Source: Dryocosmus kuriphilus (lineage: Eukaryota; Arthropoda; Insecta; Hymenoptera; Cynipidae). Taken from it: a DNA stretch of 64,000 nucleotides. The stretch is taken from positions 88,861,583 to 88,925,582 of the forward strand of contig CM076193.1 in the NCBI GenBank assembly GCA_038277395.1. Reading direction: 5' to 3'. The position numbers and the translations under genes are program-made. Below the pieces are notes generated by a model. That model had not been told where the DNA came from. It did not search any database and saw nothing but the letters and a program-made list of their open reading frames with translations. Below, one piece after another: positions 53,301 to 62,398 of this stretch (the first letter of the stretch is position 1; the number at the start of each line of letters is the position of its first letter).

Positions 53301-56300
53301 AAATAGTAATAGATAAGGTAAAAGATGTATGAGAAAAGGGGCATGTAAACCCTTAGGGGACACATTATGAATAAAGAAAATGACTAAAATTCTCAAAAAT
53401 GCTTCAAAATTTCAAAAATTTTCAATAATCTCAAAAATTTCAAAAATGACCAAAATGCTCAAAAATTCTTCAAAATTTCCAAAATTACCAAAATTTCCAA
53501 TAATCTCAAAAATTTCAAAAAATGACCGAAATTCTCAAAAATATTCAAAATTATCAAAATTTCCAATATTCTCCAAAATTCTCAAACATTTTCAAAATTA
53601 CCAAAATTCTCAAGACTTCCGAAATTCTCAAAATTGTGCACATTTTTGAAAATTTATGAAATTTTTGGAACATTTGAATATTTTAAGATATTTTGGAACT
53701 TTTTATAATTTTTGAAAATTTTGAAAATATCCCAAACATTTCTCCAACATATTTCCTACGTATTGCTCATGTGGGATGTTTTAGTTAGAATTTTTCAGAA
53801 AGATGGAATTATGATAATGTAACAGCAGATACATTATTTTGAAATGTTACAAAAACATTTTCGCGGAGTTGCAAAGGAAAGGTTTCATATGTAAGATTTC
53901 ATTAACATATCAATTTATAACAAGATCAATTTATATTGATTACATTGATATAATGTATAAAACGGAAAATATAGGCTTGCTTCATTGTTTGAAGTAAACC
54001 ATGCACTCGTTTTAAATGCACATAGATTTAAAGCGAAGTATCCATGCATCACGCTACGAAAAATATTTTTTCCGCTAAACGTATTCATTTTATTGTCTCA
54101 AGCTAATGTACATTGGATCAAGTAACATTTTGATAAAAGTAAGTACATACATTTACTTGAACCAAGAAATAGCTAATCAAAGTTCAATTTATTACTTATT
54201 TTGAGAATATTATTTTCTTGTTCCAAATATTTTTAATGACTTCACGCAAACACATAATGGTACAAAGTAATTTAATAATTATTTGCTTTAAATTTACATG
54301 TACTAGATTTGAGCAGTTTCACTGACTATATTATTTTCTTGATTCAAGAACATTGGTTCTTCGTACTCAGAAAATATTAGCTTCGTTCAAGTAAAATCGG
54401 CCAAGTACATAACTTGACTTGATTCAACGACAATTTCTTTTCAGTGTGGGAACAGGCACCTTTTTCCATATCTAATGTATACATTTTTGCACTCAAAGAT
54501 CTTAGCTCTTTACTGATATCTTTTAAGAGGACTTGATTGGTCGCAACCACTCTTAAAATTCGAGCTGCAACATAAATTTGAATGTAAATGTTAACAATTT
54601 ATTGTTATAAATATTACTTATAAAATACAGAGAATGTCTAATTGTTTTACAGTTCACCTAGTCGATCTTCCTCGCAGATTTGTTTTTCCTTTGCCTCTGT
54701 TTTATCGCTTTTCTGTACAGGCTTATCTAATCTGTTTTTCTCGATGATCTGCTTTTCAGAAAAGTTTGTTAGATTTTTTGTGTGCGCAGAATTCGCAAGG
54801 ACTCCAGAAGCTAAAATTTTAGTTAAGACATTTACATATAGAGCTAGCGTGCCGTGATTATTTAAGATAGAGAAAAAATTTACTAGATGAAGAATTTTGA
54901 TATTTATAACAAAAATTAATTGAAATCCCAAATTGTTGTGCGAGTTTTTTATTTTTGAAATTTATTCTGCCTATATAAAATTAATGGTCCAAATTTTCGT
55001 AAGAAATAAAGTTGGAAAGACAAACGTAACATAAATTTACAAGAAGAAATATATATTGTCTCGCAAAAAAATCCATCTGGATGGTATATTCGATTTTGTT
55101 GTAAAATACAACTATTTAAAAAAGGTAATTTTAATTTAAACTTATTATATATATATATCGTAGGCATTTAGAAGGTTTAGGTAATCGGCCTAGACATTCA
55201 GCCGACTGCCGGCGTTCAGAAAAATTTGGTACGAAACCTTAACTGGCGTCCAAGTGCCTGGTTTATTTAGGCATTCAGAGGAATATTCCACAACTCTCCT
55301 AAACTCCTTAAGCATTTTAGGCAATTAAAAGAAACTAACCATCGAGTATTGAAACACGCATTAAATGGTTATGGTTTCAAATGTAAATATTTTATTTTCA
55401 TTTTGCAATTCAGCTATGGAAAAAATTAAATGGCTAAATTTACCATTCAACATGCATAATTCAAACTCTGAACGGATATTTTGTGGTATTTAGTAAATAT
55501 TACAACGTAAAATAGCCGCCTCTACAGTTTTCCTTGCACAAGTTACAATTTGAAAAAGTAAAATTGATTACATTTTAAGAAAAATATGTGTTCAGAGCTC
55601 AAATGAAGCATGTTGAATGATAAATTTAGCTGTTTCCTAAAAAATAAACAATTATCCTTTAATTATAATTAGATAATTTCTTGTGATTTGTATTAATAAT
55701 TATTATTGATCCATTGTTTAATTACTATAAACGATGTTTAATGATTTTTTTATTTAATGACTACAGGCCTCGTACGTGGTAAGAATTCGTTTTTTAATTT
55801 ATTCTGTAAAAAAAAACTTGTATTATCGGCTCGAAAATTTAACAGTTTGGTAGAAAACTTAATTATTTGATTGAAAATGTACGTAATTTGTTGAAAATTT
55901 ATCTTTTTTGGTAGAAAATTAATTTTTTTGTTAAAAGTTAAAATACATGCTAAAAAATTAATCTTTTTTAGTTGAGGATTCAAGTATTTTATTGAAAATT
56001 CGCTTTTGTTTGTTAAATCCAAAATCTTTTTTATTTCAATTTAAAATATTTTTTTTTGTTCAAATATCAACTATTACATTTTGCGTTAAAAATTCATACT
56101 TTTAGGTTGAAAATTGCACTACTTGGTTGAAAGTTGAAATACTTTCTTAAAAGTTAATTTTTTTTTGGTAGAAAATTCATAAGTTTAGTATAAAATTATT
56201 TTTTTTGTTAAAAATTAATTTCTCTAACCCTTTAAGACCTACTGGGAATTTTAGTTCTCAAAAACGCGTTCAAACGCCATATTCCCAAATTCTTCTGAAC

Positions 56301-57129
56301 GTCGCGTCGGCAGTCGACAGAATACCTAGGCAGTTAGCGGACTGCCTAAATCTTCTAAATGCCTACGACATACATATTGCAATTATAAATAAATACATGA
56401 GAAAGAATGCCTTAAGAAATTAAGGAAATTCAAAATAATTAAGATTTTTTAAATTAAAATTAGAGCCTCATCAGCTGTTACTGGATCGTCGGCAGATGTC
56501 TGTTTTTTTACTTGTTTGGTGTTGGGTATCGCTTTTCGATTAAAATTTCCATTATTATCCATAACTTTGCGATACTTTGACGCGTTCTCTTTCAGGATGT
56601 CCTCGAAGGAGTCGTCGGAGTCGCCATTATCGTTATTGCTCCTGTCTTCGTAGAACGCAGATTCTGTTTTTGGAATTGGTTCATCCAAACTGGGAGCTTT
56701 GAGAATAGATTTTGTTGCTTCACAAATTGCGTACTTTTTCGAACGAATTTCTCGTGTAATTTCTTTAGATTTTACTTCTCCGCCATCATCAGTGTACACA
56801 AAGTTTTCTTTCTCTAACAATTTAAGCCTTTTGACAACTTGGTGATAAGTTCCTGAAACAGTGGTTCATACATGGTTTATTTTCATACTTTAAAAAATAC
56901 TGAAATAATATAAATACTTTTCGATAAGTTTGTACTTTTATATAAAATAAAATTTTATTTTTACCAGCGTGTCCTTTTAAAATTACAGGATAGACCGGCC
57001 AATCAGTGCGAAATCAATTTCCATTAGTTCTTGATCATTTTCTCCTTCACATCGATCATCTTCGTTTATAAACTGAATTAGCTGAAAGGCCTTCACCACT
57101 TCCTTCTTCTCAGCAGACTTTGGTGGCAT
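46984..57129 (-). CDS. Candidate host gene with DUF4806-like C-terminus, interrupted
   Basis: Exon pieces on the reverse strand splice with GT-AG and matching phases. 57129-56965 gives MPPKSAEKKEVVKAFQLIQF, later WPVYPVILKGHAG; 56852-56449 gives TYHQVVKRLKLLEKENFVY; 54810-54658 gives EKQIIEKNRLDKPVQKS; 54564-54460 gives RILRVVATNQVLLKDIS; 47103-46984 gives GFTEEYDSEIPFEEINDFLE. A TYxxVxKRLxxLE head, a linker, a heptad-like helix, then PFEEINDFLEFDKKL match insect DUF4806 proteins from memory (function unknown). Exon 1 lacks one base relative to its continuation (near 57017, T-run). The junction between 56449 and 54810 is unresolved. A 7.3-kb DNA element splits the last part, and the rest of the domain is not found to 46260. 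Alive or dead cannot be decided here. Confidence 0.6.
47297..47361. repeat. (AT)n microsatellite, about 32 units
   Basis: An uninterrupted AT alternation of about 65 bases. Confidence 0.97.
47690..48039 (+). repeat. aaaatttcaaaaattaccaa-type tandem array, left part
   Basis: Short units caaaatttcaaaaattacc, aatttccaataatctcaaaa and aaatgaccaaaattctaaaa alternate with a period of about 75 bp. The array is cut at 48039 by the LINE and resumes at 53377. The open frames in it are repeat artefacts. Confidence 0.85.
48025..48039 (+). repeat. Target site duplication of the LINE, left copy
   Basis: aaaatgactaaaatt, identical to 53377-53391. Confidence 0.9.
48754..49839 (+). pseudogene. LINE ORF1, coiled coil and FP-like end, two in-frame TGA
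   Basis: One frame of 361 codons from MDNGDQEVFCTPKGEEK, broken only by TGA at 48937-48939 and 49576-49578. The middle is an extremely charged coiled coil (KEMRKWEEIRKNLEERMQG, ELENWIGNIESS). The C-terminal part has RRNIVLKGLRVEGKELKEG, VRRIGKEGEREGQMALVKLK and WVKYGRVLIDGVWWNWDEEG, the pattern of LINE ORF1 proteins with an FP/RRM-like fold. Expected role: RNA binding in the ribonucleoprotein. The coding strand is strikingly purine-rich. Confidence 0.75.
49848..53054 (+). pseudogene. LINE ORF2: endonuclease, RT, CCHC tail; few breaks
   Basis: A plausible ATG is at 49848. An A-run slip at about 49875 and a TGA for Trp at 49903 precede the main open part (49969-51528). The endonuclease has VMTETWLDEKG (Glu), LIIGGDFNARTGE (Asn) and ESDHFPVIVTV (Asp-His). 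The RT has DKAPGVDEIPNEVWKYGG, PPNQTGFRKGMG, FVDLKAAFDSLE, RQGCPLSPLLFNI and the intact catalytic LAYADDLVV. The tail has CRLCKWEEETWEHVWDGC. Frame breaks lie at A runs near 51520 and 52012, with further stops at 52396 and 52457. Confidence 0.85.
53377..53720 (+). repeat. aaaatttcaaaaatttccaa-type tandem array, right part
   Basis: Begins with the second copy of the 15-bp duplication (53377-53391) and continues the array of 47690-48039. Confidence 0.85.
53721..54109. other. Interior of the DNA element, gene-free
   Basis: AT-rich DNA with no supportable frame and no motif recognised. Confidence 0.4.
54460..54564 (-). CDS. DUF4806-like gene, candidate exon 4, runs into the DNA element
   Basis: Acceptor atgttgcag|ctcg at 54565. 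It reads RILRVVATNQVLLKDISKEL, then SLSAKMYTLDMEKG. The open frame continues to 54447, where the element's terminal repeat begins. A GT at 54459-54458 (aaaaag|gtgcct) could serve as donor. Confidence 0.55.
54658..54810 (-). CDS. DUF4806-like gene, candidate exon 3
   Basis: Acceptor aaaattttag|cttctgg and donor gactag|gtgaac bound 153 bases of open frame rich in Lys/Glu (TEAKEKQICEEDRL). Its end phase fits the next exon (g+ct gives Ala). Confidence 0.5.
55158..56368. mobile_element. MITE-like element with about 70-bp inverted repeats
   Basis: The left end tcgtaggcatttagaaggtt and the right end read inward tcgtaggcatttagaagatt match, and both continue through taggYa, gccgactgccggcgttcag and gtcgactgccgacgcgac-like segments. 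It lies in an intron of the DUF4806-like gene, next to TA-rich DNA. No transposase is encoded. Confidence 0.75.
55825..56215. repeat. Interspersed ttgaaaatt array inside the MITE-like element
   Basis: Words such as ttggtagaaaa, ttgaaaattt, gttgaaaattg and ttgttaaaaatt recur every 25-35 bases. The minus-strand frame through it is a repeat artefact. Confidence 0.65.
56449..56852 (-). CDS. DUF4806-like gene, exon 2
   Basis: Acceptor tgtttcag|ga at 56853, 112-bp intron. The product runs TYHQVVKRLKLLEKENFVY, an acidic Ser-rich part (DNGDSDDSFEDILKENASKY) and ends EALILI-stop at 56449. A donor inside it, possibly near 56475, would be needed to reach exon 3; none is convincing, so a further exon may be missing. 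Confidence 0.55.
56965..57129 (-). CDS. DUF4806-like gene, exon 1
   Basis: ATG at 57129, donor gctg|gtaaaa at 56964. The start frame stops at GRSIL, but a frame shifted by one reads TDWPVYPVILKGHAG into the donor. One extra T in gattt(t)cgc near 57017 would reconcile the two. It joins exon 2 in phase 1. Confidence 0.55.
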
Positions 57130-57294
57130 GTTTCACATCTACATTTTTATATGCATAATTTATATTACCAGGCCTCACATTCATTTAAATAATACAAACT
57201 AGTGTCAATAGTAACATAAATTTTTTTTAAAAGTAGCAAAATAGTGTAATGCAACTCTTTAAATATTTAATCAAGTTATTTATTTTTTAAATCT

Positions 57295-57985
57295 AGTATA
57301 CAATATACATCTCGCATAAAATCGCGTGAAATCCTCTCGAATCTTATTAAAGACCCTAAAGGGGTATGATAAAATATAATTAATATCCTGGATAACTTTC
57401 TAAAATCCTGTGGAATTTTCCGAAATCCTACGAAATTATTTGAAAAACCTTTAAAATTTTGGAATCTGCTTACATTTCTTGAAATCTTTAAAAACACCCT
57501 ACCCCTTTTAAAATCCTTTGAATTTAGAAATTTCCTAAAATCTTGTGAAATTCTCAATAAATCCAAAAACTCGAGTAAAACCTCTTAGAATATTTCAAAA
57601 ACTCTAATATTTTTCAAAATTCCTTAAAAATGATTACATCTTTAAAATTCTCTGAAATTCCATTAAATCTTATGAAGCCCTATGACATATCTTGAAATCT
57701 GTGATATTTTCTGAAAGTCCTTGGAATCTTTTGAAATCCCTTGAAATATTTGAAATCCATTGAAATCTATTAAAAAATCTTGAACTCTCTTAAAATTCTC
57801 TGAAACCCCTAGAAAACTCCAATTTTTTTCGATCCCCTGGTATCTCAAGAAATCTCTTATAATCTTATGAAATCTTTTCATTTCTTTTGAAATCCTAAAA
57901 ATCTCACAAATATGGTACAATCATTTGAAATCCCTTCAAATTGTGCAAATACTGTACTAATTTCCTTAAAATCTTCGAAATCTTT
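57295..57985. repeat. Degenerate tgaaatctt/ttaaaatcc array
   Basis: Nine- to ten-base words such as tgaaatccc, tgaaatctt, taaaattct and tgaaatatt fill the interval. Two long minus-strand frames rich in FRKISRDF are artefacts of this period. It directly precedes mariner copy B. Confidence 0.8.
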
Positions 57986-58011
57986 TATACCTTCTAAAAT
58001 CATTAATAATA

Positions 58012-58970
58012 CGAGGCACGTCACGTCAGAAAGTAAGTGTACTCAATTTATGTAGACTTCAAAAAAAATTTATTAAAACAAAAACATAGTTGGTTACACT
58101 TGTACATATGTAAGTTATTTTTCGACATAGTCACCATCCCTCTCGAAGCAAGTGATGAGCCGCGGGATCAATTTTTTTATGCCTGCCTCGAAGAAGTCTC
58201 CCGCCAGCTCTTTCGCACACTTCTCCACCTCCCCCTTCACCTCCTCGTCCGTTGAAAACTTGTTTCCACCCATGTGCACCTTCAGAGAAGTGAAGAGATT
58301 TAAATCTAAAGGGGCCAGGGTAGGGGAATACGGGGGGTGGTTCAAAACGTCCCATCCCAAAGAGTCCAGGAGTTGCTCCGTGGCGTTGGCCGTGTGAGGT
58401 TTGGCATCGTCATGCAGCAGGCAAACTCCCTTCGTCAGCATGCCCCTCCTTTTATTCTGAATCGCCCTTTTCAATTTTTTCAGCATCTCACAGTACCTTG
58501 CCGCGTTGATGCTCTCTCTGTGAGGCAGATATTCAATCAAAATTATGCCTTTATGGTCCCAAAACACGGATGCCATGATTTTTTGGCTGAAATTGTGGTT
58601 TTGAATTTCTTAGCGGAGGGTGACAAGGTGTGGCGCCATTGCTGAGACTGCCTCTTAGTTTCGGGCGTGCAGTGGGCAACCCAAGTTTCGTCTCCAGTAA
58701 CAATAGAGTAGAGAAAATCATCGCATTCGCGTTCGTAGCGCTCCAAATGACGACGCGAATGACGGCGCGAATTTCGCACCTGGCGGGAGATACGATCGAC
58801 ATTTTTCGCGAGAGATGCTACTGCGTGAAGAGTTTTCAACACACTAACCTCGGATTGGTCTTGTTTTGAAGGGGAGGGGTCAGGCTACGCGGCAGTGTTA
58901 CCAACATGTCGAAAAAGTATTCCCTACATCTGTGAGAGTACCAGTACACTTACTTTCCGGACGTGCCTCG
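58012..58970 (-). mobile_element. mariner element, copy B (959 bp)
   Basis: Terminal inverted repeats cgaggcacgtcacgtcagaa (left) and, read inward, cgaggcacgtccggaaagta (right), flanked by TA at 58010-58011 and 58971-58972. The left end has a 5-base duplication (cacgtcacgtc). Same family as 15176-16113. Confidence 0.9.
58115..58802 (-). pseudogene. mariner transposase, copy B: catalytic core kept, HTH deleted
   Basis: From MSIVSPARCEIRAVIR the sequence jumps, bypassing the helix-turn-helix region, to RHLERYERECDDFLYSIV and TGDETWVAHCTPETKRQ (first Asp). After a single frame slip near 58560 it continues MASVFWDHKGIILIEYLP, CLLHDDAKPHTANATEQLL (second Asp) and PPYSPTLAPLDLNLF (third Asp region), ending DYVEK. 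The DNA-binding part missing here is the part retained in copy A. Confidence 0.82.
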
Positions 58971-58972
58971 TA

Positions 58973-59380
58973 ATTCCTCAGAAATTTGTAAATCTCATGA
59001 TGAAATTGTATATAATCTGGATGTGTGCAGTCGTTTATTCGGATTTTTAATACAAATCTAGACACGTTCAAGAATTTTGGCAGATAATGAATTAAACGAT
59101 TCATTTAGCAAACGTATCAATAATACAACTATGCTGATAAATACTGATGATAAAATACATTTTTTATGAGCAATTGTGTGCACATATCGGAAAATATTAA
59201 AGGGAATGCATCTAAACCTTGCAACAGTATTGGAAAAAATTATAAACCTAAGAAACATGAGACGCGAAACGTGTGATAAGCGAGATCTAACCTGAACAGG
59301 CACATACAAAACGCACAATTTTAGATAATTTATAAATTGGAGGTACGAATAAAACTTGTAACCTATCTGAGTTATGTGCT
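58973..59380. other. Gene-free upstream flank
   Basis: AT-rich. A minus frame at 59058-59384 shows no motif. Confidence 0.4.
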
Positions 59381-59656
59381 TCACTGAATTATAAAATAGA
59401 TAAAACGAACAAAACTGAAGTTATGAATGAAATATTTCTGAAAATTTGAGAAATTGATGCCAACGCGGACATCTAAACATGGACGTCTTGCTGGTGTAAT
59501 AGCAGAAAACTCTTTTCTAGCATTAGCTGCGTAGACGGAAAGAGGAAAAAGGAACGAATCGCGGAACGGAAAAATTTGAACCGGAGCTTGCGCAGTTCCT
59601 ATTTCCGAAATAACATGCATCAATTCCTTGATAAATGGTGGCCCCACAATGGTCAC
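59381..59656 (-). other. CpG-containing stretch, possible first exon or promoter of a minus-strand gene
   Basis: GC-richer than its surroundings, with caatggtcacgtgataaagc and an open minus frame (GPPFIKELMHVISEIGTAQA, PVQIFPFRDSFLFPL) that could end at a donor-like or acceptor-like ttttcag near 59440. I do not recognise the protein. It could be the upstream exon or promoter of the DUF4806-like gene. Confidence 0.3.
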
Positions 59657-59861
59657 GTGATAAAGCGCGCACGTTTAAACTGAATAAAAACGTTAAAAAT
59701 AATAAATGTTATCTTGAAATTAAGAAAAAAATTGTAAACTATAACTCAATGAAAATATTCTTTAATTCAGTTTGTATTGTTATCCTTAGATTATATTTAC
59801 TGTTAAATGATTAGTATCATTAAAATGTGTTAAATTATTGATACATTATTTACCTTCTCCG

Positions 59862-60119
59862 TGATATTCGGAGCGAGCAGCTCCATGCATTATAACCTCA
59901 CTCTCATCACATTCCTGTTCCACTTTTTTCATTAAGCGGAACTTCTTGCTCCGAAATCTTCCTTGCTCTTGCAAGTGCCTTTTCTCTTCCATCATGGAGA
60001 AAAATAATTGTAAAACACAATGCAAAAGTATTGACAACTAAAAATACAAAACTTAAAAGCTCTGGTAACGTACTGGACGGCAGTATACTTGACATAACCT
60101 CTTTAACTTGAACTGACAC
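59862..60119 (-). CDS. Candidate exon of an unrecognised host gene
   Basis: A minus-strand stretch with two overlapping open frames. One reads MSVQVKEVMSSILPSSTLPE followed by a hydrophobic segment (LLSFVFLVVNTFALCFTIIF). The other reads MMEEKRHLQEQGRFRSKKF and IMHGAARSEYHGEGK, ending at a good donor (gagaag|gtaaat, 59852). The second looks like a protein exon to me but I cannot name it. Confidence 0.35.
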
Positions 60120-60234
60120 GTATTTTCCTGGCCCCGAAGAAAATGTTCAATAGTGCATTTAAATACTCCAAAAAAGCATTATTTCTGCATACTGAAACCT
60201 TCAAAAACATCAGAATTAATATTTTAGGCAGTAT

Positions 60235-60400
60235 AAGATTTTAGAGATTCTCTGGTCGAGGCCCCACTAGATACAGATAGATTCGCCATACCTATAAGAA
60301 GCATGGAATTCTTCACTACAACCTGACAGGGTCCCCATCAGTTTTTTCTAGAATAGATATTCTGATAGGGGCCCCATCAGAAACCATCTTCAAATAGGGA
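60235..60400. repeat. Repeated near-palindrome gggRccccatcag
   Basis: ctgacagggtccccatcag near 60324, ctgataggggccccatcag near 60361 and gaggccccactagatac near 60258 are variants of one self-complementary word spaced about 35-65 bases apart. Confidence 0.7.
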
Positions 60401-60417
60401 AAGATGGGGAAATTTCT

Positions 60418-60600
60418 GCACGGGCAAAATTGGCTAAAATCGCTTTCAAACATTTAACCATTGTGGCGACTTCTGTTCCACGTAAACGACTGTTCTCGAA
60501 AGCTGACGAAAACATGACATCCAGAAGAAACCGACTCTCTGCGAAAAGGCTGCACAAACTGCTTTTTCTAAGCTCCGTTTCAAAGACTATGTTAATGAAA
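60418..60600 (+). pseudogene. hAT transposase C-terminal dimerisation domain fragment
   Basis: The plus strand reads LAKIAFKHLTIVATSVPRKR, then LFSKADENMTSRRNRLSAKR and LHKLLFLSS. This matches the hAT C-terminal block (ATSVPxERxFSxAGxxxxxRRNRLxxxxxxxLLFL). Only this block remains, followed by a long T tract. The usual Glu of ERxFS reads Lys. Such domains hold hAT transposase oligomers together. Confidence 0.8.
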
Positions 60601-60649
60601 TTAGAGTTTAAAAGTGGGTTTAAACATCACATGATTGCAAATGACTGCA

Positions 60650-60967
60650 ATTTATTTTTTTTTTTTTTTTTAAATACTTTTTTACTTCTTTTTGGTTTGG
60701 TTTCGTTTTTTTACTTTTTTGCATTGTTCCTGTAAAAAAGCTATCATCTTCGCCAGCACACTGGTGCTAGATCCATTGCAGTACACAAGAAGATAATTTT
60801 GTTCACGAGAGAGGCTTGCTCAGTTCCAAGTAATTTTTCTAGTTATTTACCTACAATGTCATGTGTAAAATTAATTCAATGATTAAATTAACTTAGTTAT
60901 TAACTAAATTAACATTTTATTTTTATGTTTACAGCTCGGAAAAACAGGAGCTTAAAAGATCTTCAGG
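60650..60967. other. T-rich and AT-rich flank of the LTR element
   Basis: A long T tract at 60652-60735, then AT-rich DNA. An ag...gt-bounded open stretch near 60935-61006 was considered as an exon but overlaps the proposed LTR start. Confidence 0.35.
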
Positions 60968-61257
60968 TGTGATAAATAAGGAGAAAGGCATTGGAGAAGA
61001 AGAGGGTAAAAAAATTCAGTTTTTTAAACTTCATTTCGTTTATTTAGATCCTTTTTTTCACTTTATGATCTTACAAATTATTACAGTTTTTTATCTTGTT
61101 TAAATGATTTTACCTGTTATCAGTTCTCATTCGCATACAAACATGCTAGGAAAATACCTTTTGAATAATTTTCTAATAGGAGCATCTACTTCTCTCAGGT
61201 GACGAAGGTAGCGATCCCCCACCATTCTCTCTCCACTTGACTGTGCTCTACCAAGAA

Positions 61258-61265
61258 TATAAAAG
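61258..61265 (+). promoter_or_regulatory. TATA box of the LTR
   Basis: ccaagaatataaaagcatgc, followed 25-35 bases later by a GC-richer leader. Confidence 0.6.
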
Positions 61266-61445
61266 CATGCACGCGAGACGATTTCGACAGTTCACCGAGG
61301 AGCAGCTCAGCCTGCTCTCGGCGAAACTCACCGCTCGCTCTATTACATGAAGCACGTATAATAGAGCTAACGGAACACCGACCGAACGGAAGACCGACCG
61401 AACGACTGGCACTAGGAAGCGAACCCGCTGGATTCGTGGTTGATT

Positions 61446-61760
61446 GGCGCAACTACGACCACTAATCCAGTTACAGGTTATGTCGTTTCTAAACCGGCCT
61501 AACCTAGGTTTCGCCCTAGAAGAAGATCGCCAGGAGATCCGCCCGACACGTGACTACCTGGGGCAACTATGGCCACCTGTCGGGTTAAAGGATGGTTCAG
61601 CTATAACCTGGCCTACCCTGGATCTTCAGGAGATCATCCACGGACCCGCTCGATACGTGGCTACCTGGCGCAACTATGGCCACCTATCGAGTCAAAGGAT
61701 ACGCTGGCTCACGGTCAGCCTATCCTGGGCCAGACCTGCACCACTCCTACCTGGAACCGT
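61446..61760 (+). repeat. Tandem repeat of about 110 bp in the LTR, three copies
   Basis: ggcgcaactacgaccacta at 61446, ggggcaactatggccacctg near 61560 and ggcgcaactatggccaccta near 61668 head the units, each with a catcctggcctacc-like part. Long open frames here are repeat artefacts within the LTR. Confidence 0.75.
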
Positions 61761-62232
61761 ACCTGACCAACCGGACCAACGTGACTCGACCCGACGGACT
61801 CGCCGCGGCATACCACGTCTTGAACCGCGAAGTCACCTCCCTCCCCCCTCTCTCTCTCACCGCTTACCGCTTGCCGCTTCTAGAGAGAGACGGGCTCAAG
61901 AGGAGACGTCCGCTTCTTCCGCCGAAGATCCGCTACCTGCGCTTTCGCTTATTTACCGCCTCAATGCTTGTTATTTTTCAGCTGCCTGCGTAATCTCTCT
62001 CTCGGCTCGCACGCACCCGTCACGCTCGCTCTCGCACGCTGGTAAAACGTACTTTCTCTCGCCGCCCAGCATTCAAATCACACACTTACAGACACACTAC
62101 CTTTGTTACCGCGTTCACACGACACCCACACTTAGCTTATGTTTACCTCTCATACACACACTCACACTCTCACATCAACTCATTCGTCACACTCACACTA
62201 GCTTCCTAGTTTAGCAATGTACCTTATAGGTG

Positions 62233-62238
62233 AATAAA
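62233..62238 (+). terminator. LTR polyadenylation signal
   Basis: gtgaataaatactg about 145 bases before the LTR end. Confidence 0.5.
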
Positions 62239-62380
62239 TACTGTTCTTTTCGTTAACTTGCTTGTAAGCAAAGTCTATTCAATGTGTTTTACCCATCCCA
62301 AAATAACCCTGGGTGGCTGAAGCATCCTCGGGGACGAACAACGAGGTAAGGCACATTACTAATCATCACATGGCGCCCGA

Positions 62381-62398
62381 ACAACGGACCTAAAATTT
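62381..62398 (+). promoter_or_regulatory. Primer-binding site (tRNA-Lys type)
   Basis: tggcgcccgaacaacgga starts at the first base after the LTR end. The first 13 bases match the 3' end complement of tRNA-Lys used by many retroelements. Confidence 0.8.

Larger units (their letters stand above)
48040..53376 (+). mobile_element. Nearly full-length APE-type LINE with 15-bp target duplication
   Basis: Begins gggagactggtccaagatgg, has a leader of about 700 bases, ORF1 (48754-49839), ORF2 (49848-53054), a 3' UTR and ends cattatgaataaag without long poly-A. Identical 15-bp repeats flank it. I associate the RT wording with a LINE family very common in Hymenoptera; the clade is not assigned. Damage is slight, so it is recent relative to its neighbours. 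Confidence 0.88.
47104..54446. mobile_element. DNA element with cactgaaaag termini, inserted in a coding exon
   Basis: The left end cactgaaaaggaaaagtaat and the right end read inward cactgaaaagaaattgtcgt match at 24 of the first 30 positions, both continuing to gatcaagt/aatcaagt. Further ttcaag, cttggttcaag and ttgaatcaag words recur inside both ends (to about 47290 and from about 54110). TG may be the target duplication (47102-47103, 54447-54448). It encodes no transposase that I can see. The inside holds an AT microsatellite, tandem arrays and a LINE. Confidence 0.62.
60968..62380 (+). mobile_element. 5' LTR of a gypsy-type retrotransposon
   Basis: The right edge is clear: aatcatcaca directly before the primer-binding site. 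The left edge is proposed at tgtgataaataagg because TGTGAT mirrors ATCACA. TATAAAAG lies at 61258 and AATAAA at 62233. The left boundary cannot be proved without the 3' LTR, which lies outside the window. Confidence 0.6.

Noticed and set aside
57276..57920. Two minus-strand proteins rich in FRKISRDF
   Set aside because: Periodic translation of the tgaaatctt array.
60935..61006. Small plus-strand exon bounded by ttacag and gggtaaaa
   Set aside because: Short, no partner exons, and it overlaps the more plausible LTR start at 60968.
61444..62214. 256-codon plus-strand open frame
   Set aside because: Lies wholly inside the LTR, is built from its 110-bp repeats and Ser/Arg/His-rich low-complexity sequence, and matches no family I know.
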